64,000 bases of DNA from NCBI GenBank assembly GCA_945872355.1, contig CAMBZU010000004.1, forward strand, positions 1 to 64,000. The letters run 5' to 3'. Made by a program: the position numbers and the translations under genes. The notes under the pieces were generated by a model. It was not told where the DNA came from. It saw nothing but the letters and a program-made list of their open reading frames with translations, and did not search any database. Position 1 is the stretch's first letter. The number at the start of each line of letters is the position of its first letter. Origin of the DNA: Chitinophaga pinensis (GTDB taxonomy: Bacteria; Bacteroidota; Bacteroidia; UBA4408). Positions 19,270 through 28,466 of the stretch are shown in pieces.

Positions 19270-19311
19270 TTGCTGCTTTATTAACTTAAATTACTCATTA
19301 AAAATTACAAA

Positions 19312-20775
19312 ATGAAAACATTTATTAGTGTAAGCTTTACCCTTACTGCATTGGTTTTAGGACTTTCTATAAATGCAATAGCACAAAATGAAGATGATGC
19401 ACTAAGGTATTCAAATACAAAATTTGGAGGAACGGCCAGGAGCACAGCAATGGCAGGTGCATTTGGCGCTTTGGGATCAGACTTTTCTTCCTTGAGTATA
19501 AATCCGGCCGGCATAGGCTTGTATAGAAAATCGGAGTTTACTTTTAGTCCTGCGGTTGGAGGAGCTGCAACTCAAACTAATTATTTTGGAGAAAGCTATA
19601 AGGATGATAGATATCAATTTAATGTTTCCAACTTTGGGATAGTATTAGCTGGAACACAAGATTCAAAAAGCAACAATTGGAAAGGTTTTGGATTTGGATT
19701 TGGCTATAATAGACTGGCTAATTTTAATAATAGGGCTATTGTTCAAGGCAACAATGCAACAAGCAGCCTAACTGATGTATATTTATCAGAAGCCAAAGCT
19801 TTAGACCCTTCAAACCTACCAGCGTTTGGCACCGATATGGCTTGGAGTACTTATTTGATTGATACTTTAAATGGCAATTACATTAGCGCTATGCCATCCA
19901 ACATCAATAAAACACAAAGAAAAACCATTGAAAAAAGAGGAGGAATGGGCGAAACTGTGATTGCACTTGGTGGTAATTACAACAACAAACTTTTTATGGG
20001 AGCCACTTTAGGTATCCAAAAAATACGTTATTGGGAAGAAAGTAATTATAGCGAAAGCCCCTTGAGTGACACTTTTGATATACAAGGTTTTTCAGTAAAT
20101 AATTACCTAAACACCGATGGAACCGGAATGAATCTTAAATTAGGTGTAATATACATGCCAATGCCCTATGTTAGGATTGGTGCTGCATTTCATTCACCTA
20201 CTTTTTTTAATATGCACGATAACTTTAGCACAGGCATGACCACTTCATTTAACGATGGAACAACAATTAATGCCGGTACTGATGCCAATGGAGGCGGAGA
20301 TAAAGGGAATTATGATTATAGATTTAACAGTCCGTTTCGTGCTGTGGGTTCTTTGGCATTTATTTTTGGGCAATATGGTTTAATAAGTGCAGATTATGAG
20401 TATGTTGATTATAGAGAAGCGCGTTTTAGAGCTGTTGGCTATAGTTTTATTGACCAAAATAATACCATTAGAGATAAATACCAAGCAGTTGGAAACATCA
20501 GAGTAGGTTCAGAAATAAAATTAAACCCCTTTAGTATTAGATTTGGATATGCATTATATGCAAGTCCGTTCAAAGATAAATCTTTGATGAGCGATCAACA
20601 ATTTTTTACAGGAGGTTTTGGTTACAGACAAGATGGTTTTTTTGCAGATATCTCTTACATGAGAAGCATGTATAATGAGAAATATTATATTTATAACAGC
20701 TCTTTCAACCCAACAGCTTCGGCAAATAAGTTAACAAGTGGAACTATCACAGCTACACTAGGAGTAAAATTTTAA
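19312..20775 (+). CDS. Outer membrane protein transport protein (OmpP1/FadL/TodX-like beta barrel)
   Basis: Signal peptide, STAMAGAFGALGSDFSSLSINPAGIGLYRKSEFTFSP, C-terminal aromatic GTITATLGVKF. Confidence 0.75.
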   Translation: MKTFISVSFTLTALVLGLSINAIAQNEDDALRYSNTKFGGTARSTAMAGAFGALGSDFSSLSINPAGIGLYRKSEFTFSPAVGGAATQTNYFGESYKDDRYQFNVSNFGIVLAGTQDSKSNNWKGFGFGFGYNRLANFNNRAIVQGNNATSSLTDVYLSEAKALDPSNLPAFGTDMAWSTYLIDTLNGNYISAMPSNINKTQRKTIEKRGGMGETVIALGGNYNNKLFMGATLGIQKIRYWEESNYSESPLSDTFDIQGFSVNNYLNTDGTGMNLKLGVIYMPMPYVRIGAAFHSPTFFNMHDNFSTGMTTSFNDGTTINAGTDANGGGDKGNYDYRFNSPFRAVGSLAFIFGQYGLISADYEYVDYREARFRAVGYSFIDQNNTIRDKYQAVGNIRVGSEIKLNPFSIRFGYALYASPFKDKSLMSDQQFFTGGFGYRQDGFFADISYMRSMYNEKYYIYNSSFNPTASANKLTSGTITATLGVKF

Positions 20776-20794
20776 ACCTTAATTTTAAAAAAAC

Positions 20795-21190
20795 ATGAAA
20801 AAAAGTCTATTTACATCGCTCTTTACTTTATTGATTTTTACCTTTGTTCATGCTCAAGAATTGCGTAAAAGCGGCTCTATATTTGGAAAAATTGAATCAA
20901 ATGGTGATGTGCGCATCAATGGAAGCATCAAAGGAAAATTTGAATCAAATGGGGATATTCGAGTTGCTGGAAGTATTAAAGGTAAAATAGAAAGCAATGG
21001 TGATATCCGTAAAAACGGTTCTATTATGGGTAAAGTAGAGAGCAATGGCGATGTGCGCCTGAACGGAAGCATTGTTGGAAAAATAGAAAGCAATGGCGAC
21101 ATCCGCAAAAGCGGTAGTATTATTGGCTCAGCACAAGGCGTTAAAAAAGAACAAGCGGCAGTAATGTACTTTTTCGAGTTTTTCGATTAA
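20795..21190 (+). CDS. Secreted solenoid repeat protein (16-aa GKIESNGDIRxxGSIx repeats; bactofilin-like beta-helix suspected)
   Basis: Signal peptide MKKSLFTSLFTLLIFTFVHAQ followed by 5 full repeats. Confidence 0.8.
   Translation: MKKSLFTSLFTLLIFTFVHAQELRKSGSIFGKIESNGDVRINGSIKGKFESNGDIRVAGSIKGKIESNGDIRKNGSIMGKVESNGDVRLNGSIVGKIESNGDIRKSGSIIGSAQGVKKEQAAVMYFFEFFD
20873..21112 (+). repeat. Five in-frame 48-bp tandem repeats
   Basis: Units begin at 20873, 20921, 20969, 21017, 21065, partial at 21113. Confidence 0.9.
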
Positions 21191-21205
21191 TTTAAACTCG
21201 AAAAA
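21170..21205. repeat. Perfect 12-bp hairpin spanning convergent overlapping 3' ends
   Basis: TTTTTCGAGTTT (21170-21181) / AAACTCGAAAAA (21194-21205). Confidence 0.7.
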
Positions 21206-21867
21206 AGGAATTTATTAGGACCTAGTAAATTTTCTTTTACTGCATACATTACTAAGCCAGCGGTATTGTTTACCCGTAGTTTACTCATCATATTTTTACG
21301 ATGTGTATTTATTGTGTGGGTGCTCAGACATAAAATATCTGCAATTTGTTTGTTAGAGTTACCTTCTGCAATCAGTTTTACGATATCTAACTCTCTTTCG
21401 GTTAAAGAGATGCCTTGGCAACTAATTTCGTTGCTAGGAATAACATGGCTGCACTCACCAATTTGTATTTGATGAAGCACTTTACCGCATAAAAAATCTT
21501 CTCCAGCTGCTGTTTTATGTAATGCTTCAATAATTTCATCTCTACCACAATCATTTAAAATATAACTGTGCGCCCCTGCTTTAAATGAACTTAAAATTAC
21601 TTCTTTTTGCGGCATGGCAGTGATGGCTAAAACTTCAATTTTTTGGAAATTTCTTTTTGCCCATTGAATATTGCTGCACTCAAATCCTTCGGATGTAAAG
21701 TCTATCACTAATAAATTTACCTCATTCAATTTTAACTTTTCGAAAAGTAAATCTTGATTTTCGACCCAAGCCACTAAATTAAAATTGGGTAATTGCTCTA
21801 CTAAGTTAGTTAGCGCGGCACCCACCAAATAATTTCCATTGGCAATAACAACGTTAATTAAATTCAT
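21187..21867 (-). CDS. NarL/FixJ (LuxR-HTH) response regulator with atypical receiver
   Basis: LTERELDIVKLIAEGNSNKQIADILCLSTHTINTHRKNMMSKLRV; receiver N-terminus NVVIANGNYLVG. Confidence 0.88.
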   Translation of the reverse strand: MNLINVVIANGNYLVGAALTNLVEQLPNFNLVAWVENQDLLFEKLKLNEVNLLVIDFTSEGFECSNIQWAKRNFQKIEVLAITAMPQKEVILSSFKAGAHSYILNDCGRDEIIEALHKTAAGEDFLCGKVLHQIQIGECSHVIPSNEISCQGISLTERELDIVKLIAEGNSNKQIADILCLSTHTINTHRKNMMSKLRVNNTAGLVMYAVKENLLGPNKFLFSSLN

Positions 21868-21886
21868 TCTAAATAATATTTATGTG

Positions 21887-21894
21887 CAAAAGTA
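21887..21894 (-). promoter_or_regulatory. Putative -7 element (TACTTTTG)
   Basis: CAAAAGTA on + strand upstream of response regulator. Confidence 0.45.
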
Positions 21895-21998
21895 ACATGT
21901 AAATAAAAGAATCAAAGAAAAAGTTATTTTTAATCTGCAGTTACAATGTACTTGTTTGCAAATCAAACATTTAGATTTAAACATAGTTTCCTTAAGTT

Positions 21999-22979
21999 TT
22001 ACTCATCGCTCAATCTTAAGTATGGAGTAATTTTTTTTAATAGGTTTTCGTTCATGGCCATGCACTTTTTGAGGTCGGTAATTTGTGTGTATTTGCCGTG
22101 AGCATTGCGGTAATTTACCAATGCTGTAGCCACATTGTAGCTTAAATAAGGATGTTTGTTTAACTGCGATACTGAACAGTTGTTGATATTTATAGTTTTA
22201 ACCGACATGAGATCTAAAGTTAAATGTGACTTTAGTTTACTAAAGTTGTTGGTATCTATGCCTTCCAATTCGTATAACTGCGCTAAATTTATAAAGCCAC
22301 CAAGGGCAATTTTGTACTTAAAAACTTTTTCAATAACAAGAGAATCGAGCAGGCCCAATTGCTTTAAATTCCATTTTGAACAAGTGTTAAATTCAAATGT
22401 GAGAGATTGTTTAATAGCTTCAAGACGTTGTGCCTTTTCTTTTGCCTTTCTTTCTTGCGTTATAAAGCTTGTATCGTTATTCAAGCTCAAAGACTTTTGA
22501 GGCACTTTTTCTTCAATTTGAATATAGGGAATAAGCTGCTGCCAAGTTTCTTTTTTTACCGCCCATATTTTAAAAACATCAGCAGCTTTTTTAAAACTTC
22601 CACCCTTGCTAATATATTTTAAAATAACATCACTTTGCTTTTTAGTTAAGCCAAGCGCCTGCCATTGCGTAGCATTCAATTTATTGGGATCGAATATAAA
22701 ACGCTGTGCTTCTTTTTTATACGAATGAAAAGTAACCACATCATCATTAAATGCTTCATTTGATTTACTCTCGCTATATTGATGCTTTCCTTGGTTTTCG
22801 AGACTATCAAGTAAATGAGGGTCTACTAAAATTAGATGCGGAAAGGCATTTTTGATTGGATGGTAAAAGTTGAGTGCCCATAGTATTATCAACTGTATCA
22901 TTAATAAAATAGCAAGAAGTACCAATCCTTTTTGGCCTCTTTTTTCGAATGTAAAAAAGTCTTTGAATACTTTCTTCAT
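21999..22979 (-). CDS. ComEA-like helix-hairpin-helix protein
   Basis: N-terminal TM, FDPNKLNATQWQALGLTKKQSDVILKYISKGGSFK and ININNCSVSQLNKHPYLSYNVATALVNYRNAHGKYTQITDLKK HhH repeats. Confidence 0.8.
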   Translation of the reverse strand: MKKVFKDFFTFEKRGQKGLVLLAILLMIQLIILWALNFYHPIKNAFPHLILVDPHLLDSLENQGKHQYSESKSNEAFNDDVVTFHSYKKEAQRFIFDPNKLNATQWQALGLTKKQSDVILKYISKGGSFKKAADVFKIWAVKKETWQQLIPYIQIEEKVPQKSLSLNNDTSFITQERKAKEKAQRLEAIKQSLTFEFNTCSKWNLKQLGLLDSLVIEKVFKYKIALGGFINLAQLYELEGIDTNNFSKLKSHLTLDLMSVKTININNCSVSQLNKHPYLSYNVATALVNYRNAHGKYTQITDLKKCMAMNENLLKKITPYLRLSDE

Positions 22980-23082
22980 AAATTTACATTTATTTCTACT
23001 TTAAATTCATCCGTTGAGCCTATGGCAAAACAATTTAAATCCAAAAATATAAAAGTGTAAGCGATAAACATTTTAAAGCAAA

Positions 23083-23112
23083 AAAAAGCACGAAACTTAA
23101 TTCGTGCTTTTT
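23083..23112 (-). terminator. Hairpin terminator downstream of FKBP gene
   Basis: AAAAAGCACGAA-acttaa-TTCGTGCTTTTT. Confidence 0.65.
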
Positions 23113-23127
23113 ATTTATTTATTGTTA

Positions 23128-23646
23128 TTAATGATGATGTCCTCCTGGTCCGTGAACATGACCGTGGCTTAACTCTTCTAATGTAGCAGTGCGAACTTCT
23201 AAAACCTCACCAATAAAATGAAGGTTTTTACCTGCTAAAGGATGATTGAAATCCATTTTAACATAAGTGTCTGTAATTTCTTGAACCAAGCCTTGCATGC
23301 TATTACCTTCATGATCGTGCATTGGCAGTGTGTTTCCAACTACTACCATTTCTTCGTCTATATTGCCATCTTCATCTTTAAAAGCTTCAATGGGAACATT
23401 CACAATATGGTCGGCATGCACTTGTCCGTAACCTCTTTCAAAAGCTACTTTAAAATCAAACTTATCACCTTTAACTTTGCTATTGAGTGCAGTTTCAAAG
23501 TCTTCTAATAAATCACCATTCCCATATAAAAATACAAATGGGTTTTCAATACTTGTTTCTTCTACAAGCGTTTCTGCTTCACCTTCTTTGTCGTATACTG
23601 TAAGAATGTAATTTACAGAAACCACCTTGTTTTTTTCGATTATCAT
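23128..23646 (-). CDS. SlyD-like FKBP-type peptidyl-prolyl isomerase with His-rich C-terminus
   Basis: FVFLYGNGDLLEDFETALNSKVKGDKFDFKV, MDFNHPLAGKNLHFIGEVLEVR, tail HGHVHGPGGHHH. Confidence 0.88.
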   Translation of the reverse strand: MIIEKNKVVSVNYILTVYDKEGEAETLVEETSIENPFVFLYGNGDLLEDFETALNSKVKGDKFDFKVAFERGYGQVHADHIVNVPIEAFKDEDGNIDEEMVVVGNTLPMHDHEGNSMQGLVQEITDTYVKMDFNHPLAGKNLHFIGEVLEVRTATLEELSHGHVHGPGGHHH

Positions 23647-23823
23647 GTATGTTTTGTTTTATAAATTTACACAAATAACCAACTTATTTTTAATTCTGCA
23701 AAGGTGAATGTGAAATAATGTGGCAAATGAATGTTTTTTTGAATAATATATTTATATACTTTATCGCGAAAGCTTTATAATTATATTAAAGCAGCAATTA
23801 TTTTATATTGTTTTGGAATGTTC

Positions 23824-23845
23824 AACCCAAATAACGCATTAGGAA
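23824..23845. repeat. Degenerate fragment of the AACCCAgATTACGCATTAGAAA palindrome family
   Basis: AACCCAAATAACGCATTAGGAA resembles reverse complement of 1587-1608. Confidence 0.4.
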
Positions 23846-24095
23846 CCTACTCAAATTCTTTTTCTTCAATCTCATATACTTAATCACATTTTTACTTTCA
23901 CAACTCGCTATTCTTTGCTTGCAATAGTGGGCGCGAACGCTTATTATTATTATTTTTGTTGTTGCGCAAAAAAAGCTAATTACTGATTTTAATTAAGCTG
24001 GAAAGTATTGAGAAAACCTAAAAAATTATATGCCTATTAAAGAATATTTTTATTGTTAGTTTTGGAGCAATAAGAAACACTAAAATAAATTAAAA

Positions 24096-24491
24096 ATGCA
24101 TAAACATATTGCACATATTGCTTTAGTAATTGATGATTACGACAAAGCTATTGCCTATTACACTCAAGTTTTAATGTTTAAATTGAAAGAAGATACACTA
24201 TTAGCTCCTGGCAAAAGATGGGTATTACTTGCACCATCGAGCCATGCCGAAACATGTATTTTATTAGCGAAAGCTATTAATGATGATGAGTTAAGCAGGG
24301 TTGGTAACCAAACAGGCGGGAGGGTTTTTTTATTTTTATACACTGATAATTTTGGGAGAGACCATCAACATTTAATTTCACAAAAAGTTAAAATTGTGCG
24401 AGCACCTGTAATTGAAAAATGGGGAGAGGTACTGGTGTTTGAAGATAGGTACGGAAATCTTTGGGACTTAATAGCGCCAACAAACAAGTAA
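24096..24491 (+). CDS. VOC/glyoxalase family protein
   Basis: HIALVIDDYDKAIAYYTQVLMFKLKED, VLVFEDRYGNLWDLIAP. Confidence 0.85.
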   Translation: MHKHIAHIALVIDDYDKAIAYYTQVLMFKLKEDTLLAPGKRWVLLAPSSHAETCILLAKAINDDELSRVGNQTGGRVFLFLYTDNFGRDHQHLISQKVKIVRAPVIEKWGEVLVFEDRYGNLWDLIAPTNK

Positions 24492-24498
24492 GATTTTT

Positions 24499-25869
24499 AT
24501 GTTTGCCATTATTGATATTGAAACTTGTGGAGGAAAATTCGACTTTAAAAAAGGAAGAATAATAGAAATAGCAATTTTAATTCATGATGGATTAAGTGTT
24601 GTGGATGAGTTTACTACATTGATAAATCCGGAGTGTTATATTTCTACTTACTTTACAAATATATCGGGCATTACAAATGCCATGGTAGATGATGCGCCTA
24701 AATTTTATGAAGTGGCCAAACAAATATTAGAAATTACAAAAGATAAAATTTTTGTGGCACATAATGTTGGATTTGATTATGGTTTTATAAAAGAAGAATT
24801 TGCTTCATTAGGATATAGCTTTAAACGTGACACCCTTTGTACTGTAAGACTTTCACGAAAGTTAATTGCAGGAATAAAATCCTATAGCTTAGGCAACCTA
24901 TGCAGCTATTTTGGGATTGAAAATGAAGCCAGGCACAGGGCTAAAGGCGATGCCTTAGCAACTTCAAAATTATTTGATGTATTGATGCAAATAAAAAGTG
25001 ACCATCCTCAGTATAAAACCAAAGGTTTGGATGAACTAATGGTACGCAGAATTGATAAAATTAAAAAATATATTCTTGATAAACTGACAGAAGAGTGCGG
25101 TGTATATTACTTTTTAGATCAAGATGAAAATATTATTTATATTGGTAAGAGTAAAAATATGTACCAAAGGGCCTTAAGCCATTTCAACAGTAAAGAGCAA
25201 AAAGGACGAAAAATGTTGAATGAATTGTACAATGTTGATTTTGTAAAAACTGGAAATGAGTTGATTGCTTTATTGCTAGAAAATGAAGAAATAAAAAATC
25301 ATAAACCTAAATTTAATAGACTCAGAAAAGCAGATTCATTTTCTTATTGTATTGATTGGGAGAAAGACCGGCAAGGCATTATCAATTTTAAGTTACTTCC
25401 TTATGAATCACCAAGCCATGCTTTATTACTTTTTACAAGTTATGCGAGTGCAAGAAATTGTTTAGACAGCATGATTGATGCATATACTTTGTGTGTTAAA
25501 TTTTGTGGACTTGCAGATTCAGAAGCCGTTTGTTTTAATCATCAAATAAAAAAATGCAATGGCATTTGTGCCAATGAAGAAGCTGCTGCTGTGTACAATA
25601 AAAGAGCATTGGAAATTATAAAAAAACATTCCTATAAACATCCTGATTTTGCAATAATTACAGAAGGTAGAACGAATGATGAAAAATCTTTGATGCTGAT
25701 TATAAATAATAAATATTATGGCACAGGTTACTTTGATGAATATGTACAATTAAATTCGATTGCAGACTTTAAAGAACTTGTTGCTAAAGCAGCGTATTAC
25801 CCCGACAACGATGATTTAATAAGGAGTTGGTTAAAAAAGAACAATCCTAAAATGATTGTTTTGAAATAA
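24499..25869 (+). CDS. DEDD 3'-5' exonuclease (PolIII epsilon-like) fused to GIY-YIG (UvrC/Cho-like) nuclease
   Basis: IIDIETCGG, VAHNVGFDYGFI, HRAKGDALATSKL; GVYYFLDQDENIIYIGKSKNMYQRALSHF. Confidence 0.9.
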   Translation: MFAIIDIETCGGKFDFKKGRIIEIAILIHDGLSVVDEFTTLINPECYISTYFTNISGITNAMVDDAPKFYEVAKQILEITKDKIFVAHNVGFDYGFIKEEFASLGYSFKRDTLCTVRLSRKLIAGIKSYSLGNLCSYFGIENEARHRAKGDALATSKLFDVLMQIKSDHPQYKTKGLDELMVRRIDKIKKYILDKLTEECGVYYFLDQDENIIYIGKSKNMYQRALSHFNSKEQKGRKMLNELYNVDFVKTGNELIALLLENEEIKNHKPKFNRLRKADSFSYCIDWEKDRQGIINFKLLPYESPSHALLLFTSYASARNCLDSMIDAYTLCVKFCGLADSEAVCFNHQIKKCNGICANEEAAAVYNKRALEIIKKHSYKHPDFAIITEGRTNDEKSLMLIINNKYYGTGYFDEYVQLNSIADFKELVAKAAYYPDNDDLIRSWLKKNNPKMIVLK

Positions 25870-25943
25870 ATAGACAATTAGATAGATTATCTATTAATAT
25901 TTGCTTTTGCAACATTTTAACAAGCAATCTATTTACATAAAAC

Positions 25944-25951
25944 TATATTTG
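25944..25951 (+). promoter_or_regulatory. Putative -7 element (TATATTTG)
   Basis: TAnnTTTG just upstream of TTG start at 25970. Confidence 0.4.
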
Positions 25952-25969
25952 TAAAATAAGAATTATATA

Positions 25970-28444
25970 TTGAAAAATATTTTTAACATTTTAGCCTTTT
26001 TACTTGCTGCAAATTCTATTTTGCTGGCCCAAGATGGTAGTTTTAAAATAGGCGATGGCGCTGCACCTCCTCAAGCTAAACTATCAGGTAAAGTAATTGA
26101 TAATACTACTAAAGCAGCAATTGAATTTGCTACCATTTCTATTTTTCGTATGCCCAAAGACACCTTGTTTGGCGGTGTAGTTACAAATGCTGACGGTTCC
26201 TTTGAACTTGAAAAATTACGTCCAGGAAAATACAAGTTAAGCATTGCATTTATGGGTTATAAAACCTTAACAATAGATACATTGTTACTCCGGAGAATGG
26301 AAGAAAGAGATTTGGGTAAAATTTTATTGAACAGCAATGAGAAAGTGCTGAACGAAGTAACCATTGAAGCCCAGCAAGACATGGTAAAAAACACCATCGA
26401 TAAAAAAGTGTTTAATGCAGAAAAACTATCAATTGCAAATGGAGGTTCTGCCAATGATGTGTTAGCACAAGTACCAACTGTAAGCGTTGATATTGATGGC
26501 AATATTAGTTTGCGTGGCAGCGGAAATGTTACCATTTTAATTGATGGAAGACCAAGTGGGATGAGCGGTGCAGGGAGAGCGGGCGTGCTTTCTGGCATAC
26601 CAGCAAGCGCCATTGAATCTGTTGAAGTAATCACCAATCCTTCTGCAAAATACGATCCCGATGGCATGAGCGGAATTATTAATATTGTGCTAAAGAAAAA
26701 CAAACTACAAGGTACCAATGGCAATGCTTCAATAAGCGCTGGTACAAACAATAAATACAATGGCAATTTATCATACAACTATAGAAAAAACAAGATCAAT
26801 CTTTATAGCAATTATAGCTTTAGATACAATGAAAGATACGGGAATGGTTATGTAAATCGTGAAACTTATGCTGGCAATACGGTTAATTATTTAATTCAAA
26901 ATAACAATTCCAACAACCTAAATCGCAACCACAGTGCAAAAATTGGAATGGATTATAATGCCAGTAAATTAGCTACCCTTGGCTTTAATGTTACATTGAA
27001 TTATGAAAATAAAACAGAACAAGAAAAACTAATTAATAACTCATCAAATGAAAGCTATCAATTGGCTTCTGCATTTAACAGATACACAACTAATCCAACA
27101 TCAGGGCTCTCTCAAGATTACAACCTCAACTATCGTCAAAAATTTAAAACACCAAAACAATTGTTGAGTATTGAAAGCAATTATTCAAAAAACAACAACC
27201 TTTCAACATCCTTCTACCGACAAGAAAATAGCTGGGAGAATTATCAAGAAATAACACCTTATTGGAACTATCAAAACAATAAGAGCAATACTGACTTTAG
27301 TATTAATTCTAATATGATAGATTTTGAAAGTCCTTTGTTTAAAAATGGAAAAATTGAGAGTGGTTTTAAAAATATCAATAGGGTAATTGATAACGATTTT
27401 TATTCTGAAACATTTAATAATACAAGCGCTAATTTTGTATCAGATGATAGTTTAAATAATCGTTTTATTTACAATGAAAATATTTATGCAGCTTACACTA
27501 GTTTTGGTCAAACACTTGGCAAATGGAGCTACAAAACAGGTTTACGTGCCGAACAAGCCAATACAAAATCTACTTTAATAAACAACGACAGCAGTTTTGT
27601 AAATAATTATTTTAATATTTTTCCAACGGCTTTTTTAAACAGAAAACTTAACGATAAACAAGAGATACAATTAAATTATGGAAGGCGAATTAATAGGCCC
27701 GGAACAAGGCAATTATCGCCTTTTACTGATTATAGCAATCCTTTGATACTGCGTGTTGGAAATCCATATTTAAAACCTGAGTACACGCATAATTTGGAGT
27801 TCACCTATCTCTACAACCATAAAAAAGTTAATTTTTCAACTACTTTATTTTACAGAAAAACAGTTGGATTAATTATGCGAAATATCAGCATTAATGCAAA
27901 CAACCAAACGATTGTATCATTTACCAATATAGGCAGTAGCGACAATATGGGAATTGAAACAGTAAGCAGAATTGACTTATATAAATGGTGGAATATTACT
28001 GCAAATATCAATGGTTTTCAAACAGTTATTAAGGGCACCAATCAGGATGGTGAAATTAATACTTCGAACCTAAGTTGGAATGCCAAAATTTTAAGCAATA
28101 TGTTGCTAAAAAAAGGATGGTCGGTACAAGCCAGCGGTATGTACAATGCAAGAAACATTATGGCACAGGGCACAATTTTACCTATGAGTCAGGTTGATTT
28201 TGCAATAAAAAAAGAGGTGTTTAAAAGCAAAGGAACTTTTACCTTAAGTGTTAGCGATTTATTTGATCAAATGAGATTTAGAATAAGTACAGCCGGCAGC
28301 AATTTTAGTCAAGAAACAGAGCGAAAACGTGAAACCAGAATAGCTACGCTCACCTTTAATTACAGATTTGGATCAGGTGATTTTGCGCAGCGCAGAACAA
28401 AAAGCAAAGACAACGATTATAAAAATGATGATGGGGGATTTTAA
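25970..28444 (+). CDS. TonB-dependent-receptor-type outer membrane beta-barrel protein with CarboxypepD_reg-like domain
   Basis: Signal peptide; KVIDNTTKAAIEFATISIFR..FMGYKTLTI; NDVLAQVPTVSVDIDGNISLRGSGNVTILIDGRPSGM; TTG start. Confidence 0.88.
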   Translation: MKNIFNILAFLLAANSILLAQDGSFKIGDGAAPPQAKLSGKVIDNTTKAAIEFATISIFRMPKDTLFGGVVTNADGSFELEKLRPGKYKLSIAFMGYKTLTIDTLLLRRMEERDLGKILLNSNEKVLNEVTIEAQQDMVKNTIDKKVFNAEKLSIANGGSANDVLAQVPTVSVDIDGNISLRGSGNVTILIDGRPSGMSGAGRAGVLSGIPASAIESVEVITNPSAKYDPDGMSGIINIVLKKNKLQGTNGNASISAGTNNKYNGNLSYNYRKNKINLYSNYSFRYNERYGNGYVNRETYAGNTVNYLIQNNNSNNLNRNHSAKIGMDYNASKLATLGFNVTLNYENKTEQEKLINNSSNESYQLASAFNRYTTNPTSGLSQDYNLNYRQKFKTPKQLLSIESNYSKNNNLSTSFYRQENSWENYQEITPYWNYQNNKSNTDFSINSNMIDFESPLFKNGKIESGFKNINRVIDNDFYSETFNNTSANFVSDDSLNNRFIYNENIYAAYTSFGQTLGKWSYKTGLRAEQANTKSTLINNDSSFVNNYFNIFPTAFLNRKLNDKQEIQLNYGRRINRPGTRQLSPFTDYSNPLILRVGNPYLKPEYTHNLEFTYLYNHKKVNFSTTLFYRKTVGLIMRNISINANNQTIVSFTNIGSSDNMGIETVSRIDLYKWWNITANINGFQTVIKGTNQDGEINTSNLSWNAKILSNMLLKKGWSVQASGMYNARNIMAQGTILPMSQVDFAIKKEVFKSKGTFTLSVSDLFDQMRFRISTAGSNFSQETERKRETRIATLTFNYRFGSGDFAQRRTKSKDNDYKNDDGGF

Positions 28445-28466
28445 TAATTAACTTTCTTGAAATAAA

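Noticed and set aside
20854-21108. 84-aa minus ORF across the 48-bp repeats
   Set aside because: Antisense reading of in-frame repeats.
20873-21112. 48-bp periodic repeats considered as CRISPR-like array
   Set aside because: Units are contiguous and in frame with no unique spacers; they encode a repeat protein.
26257-26778. 173-aa minus ORF inside the TonB-type barrel gene
   Set aside because: Antisense shadow of a well-supported CDS.
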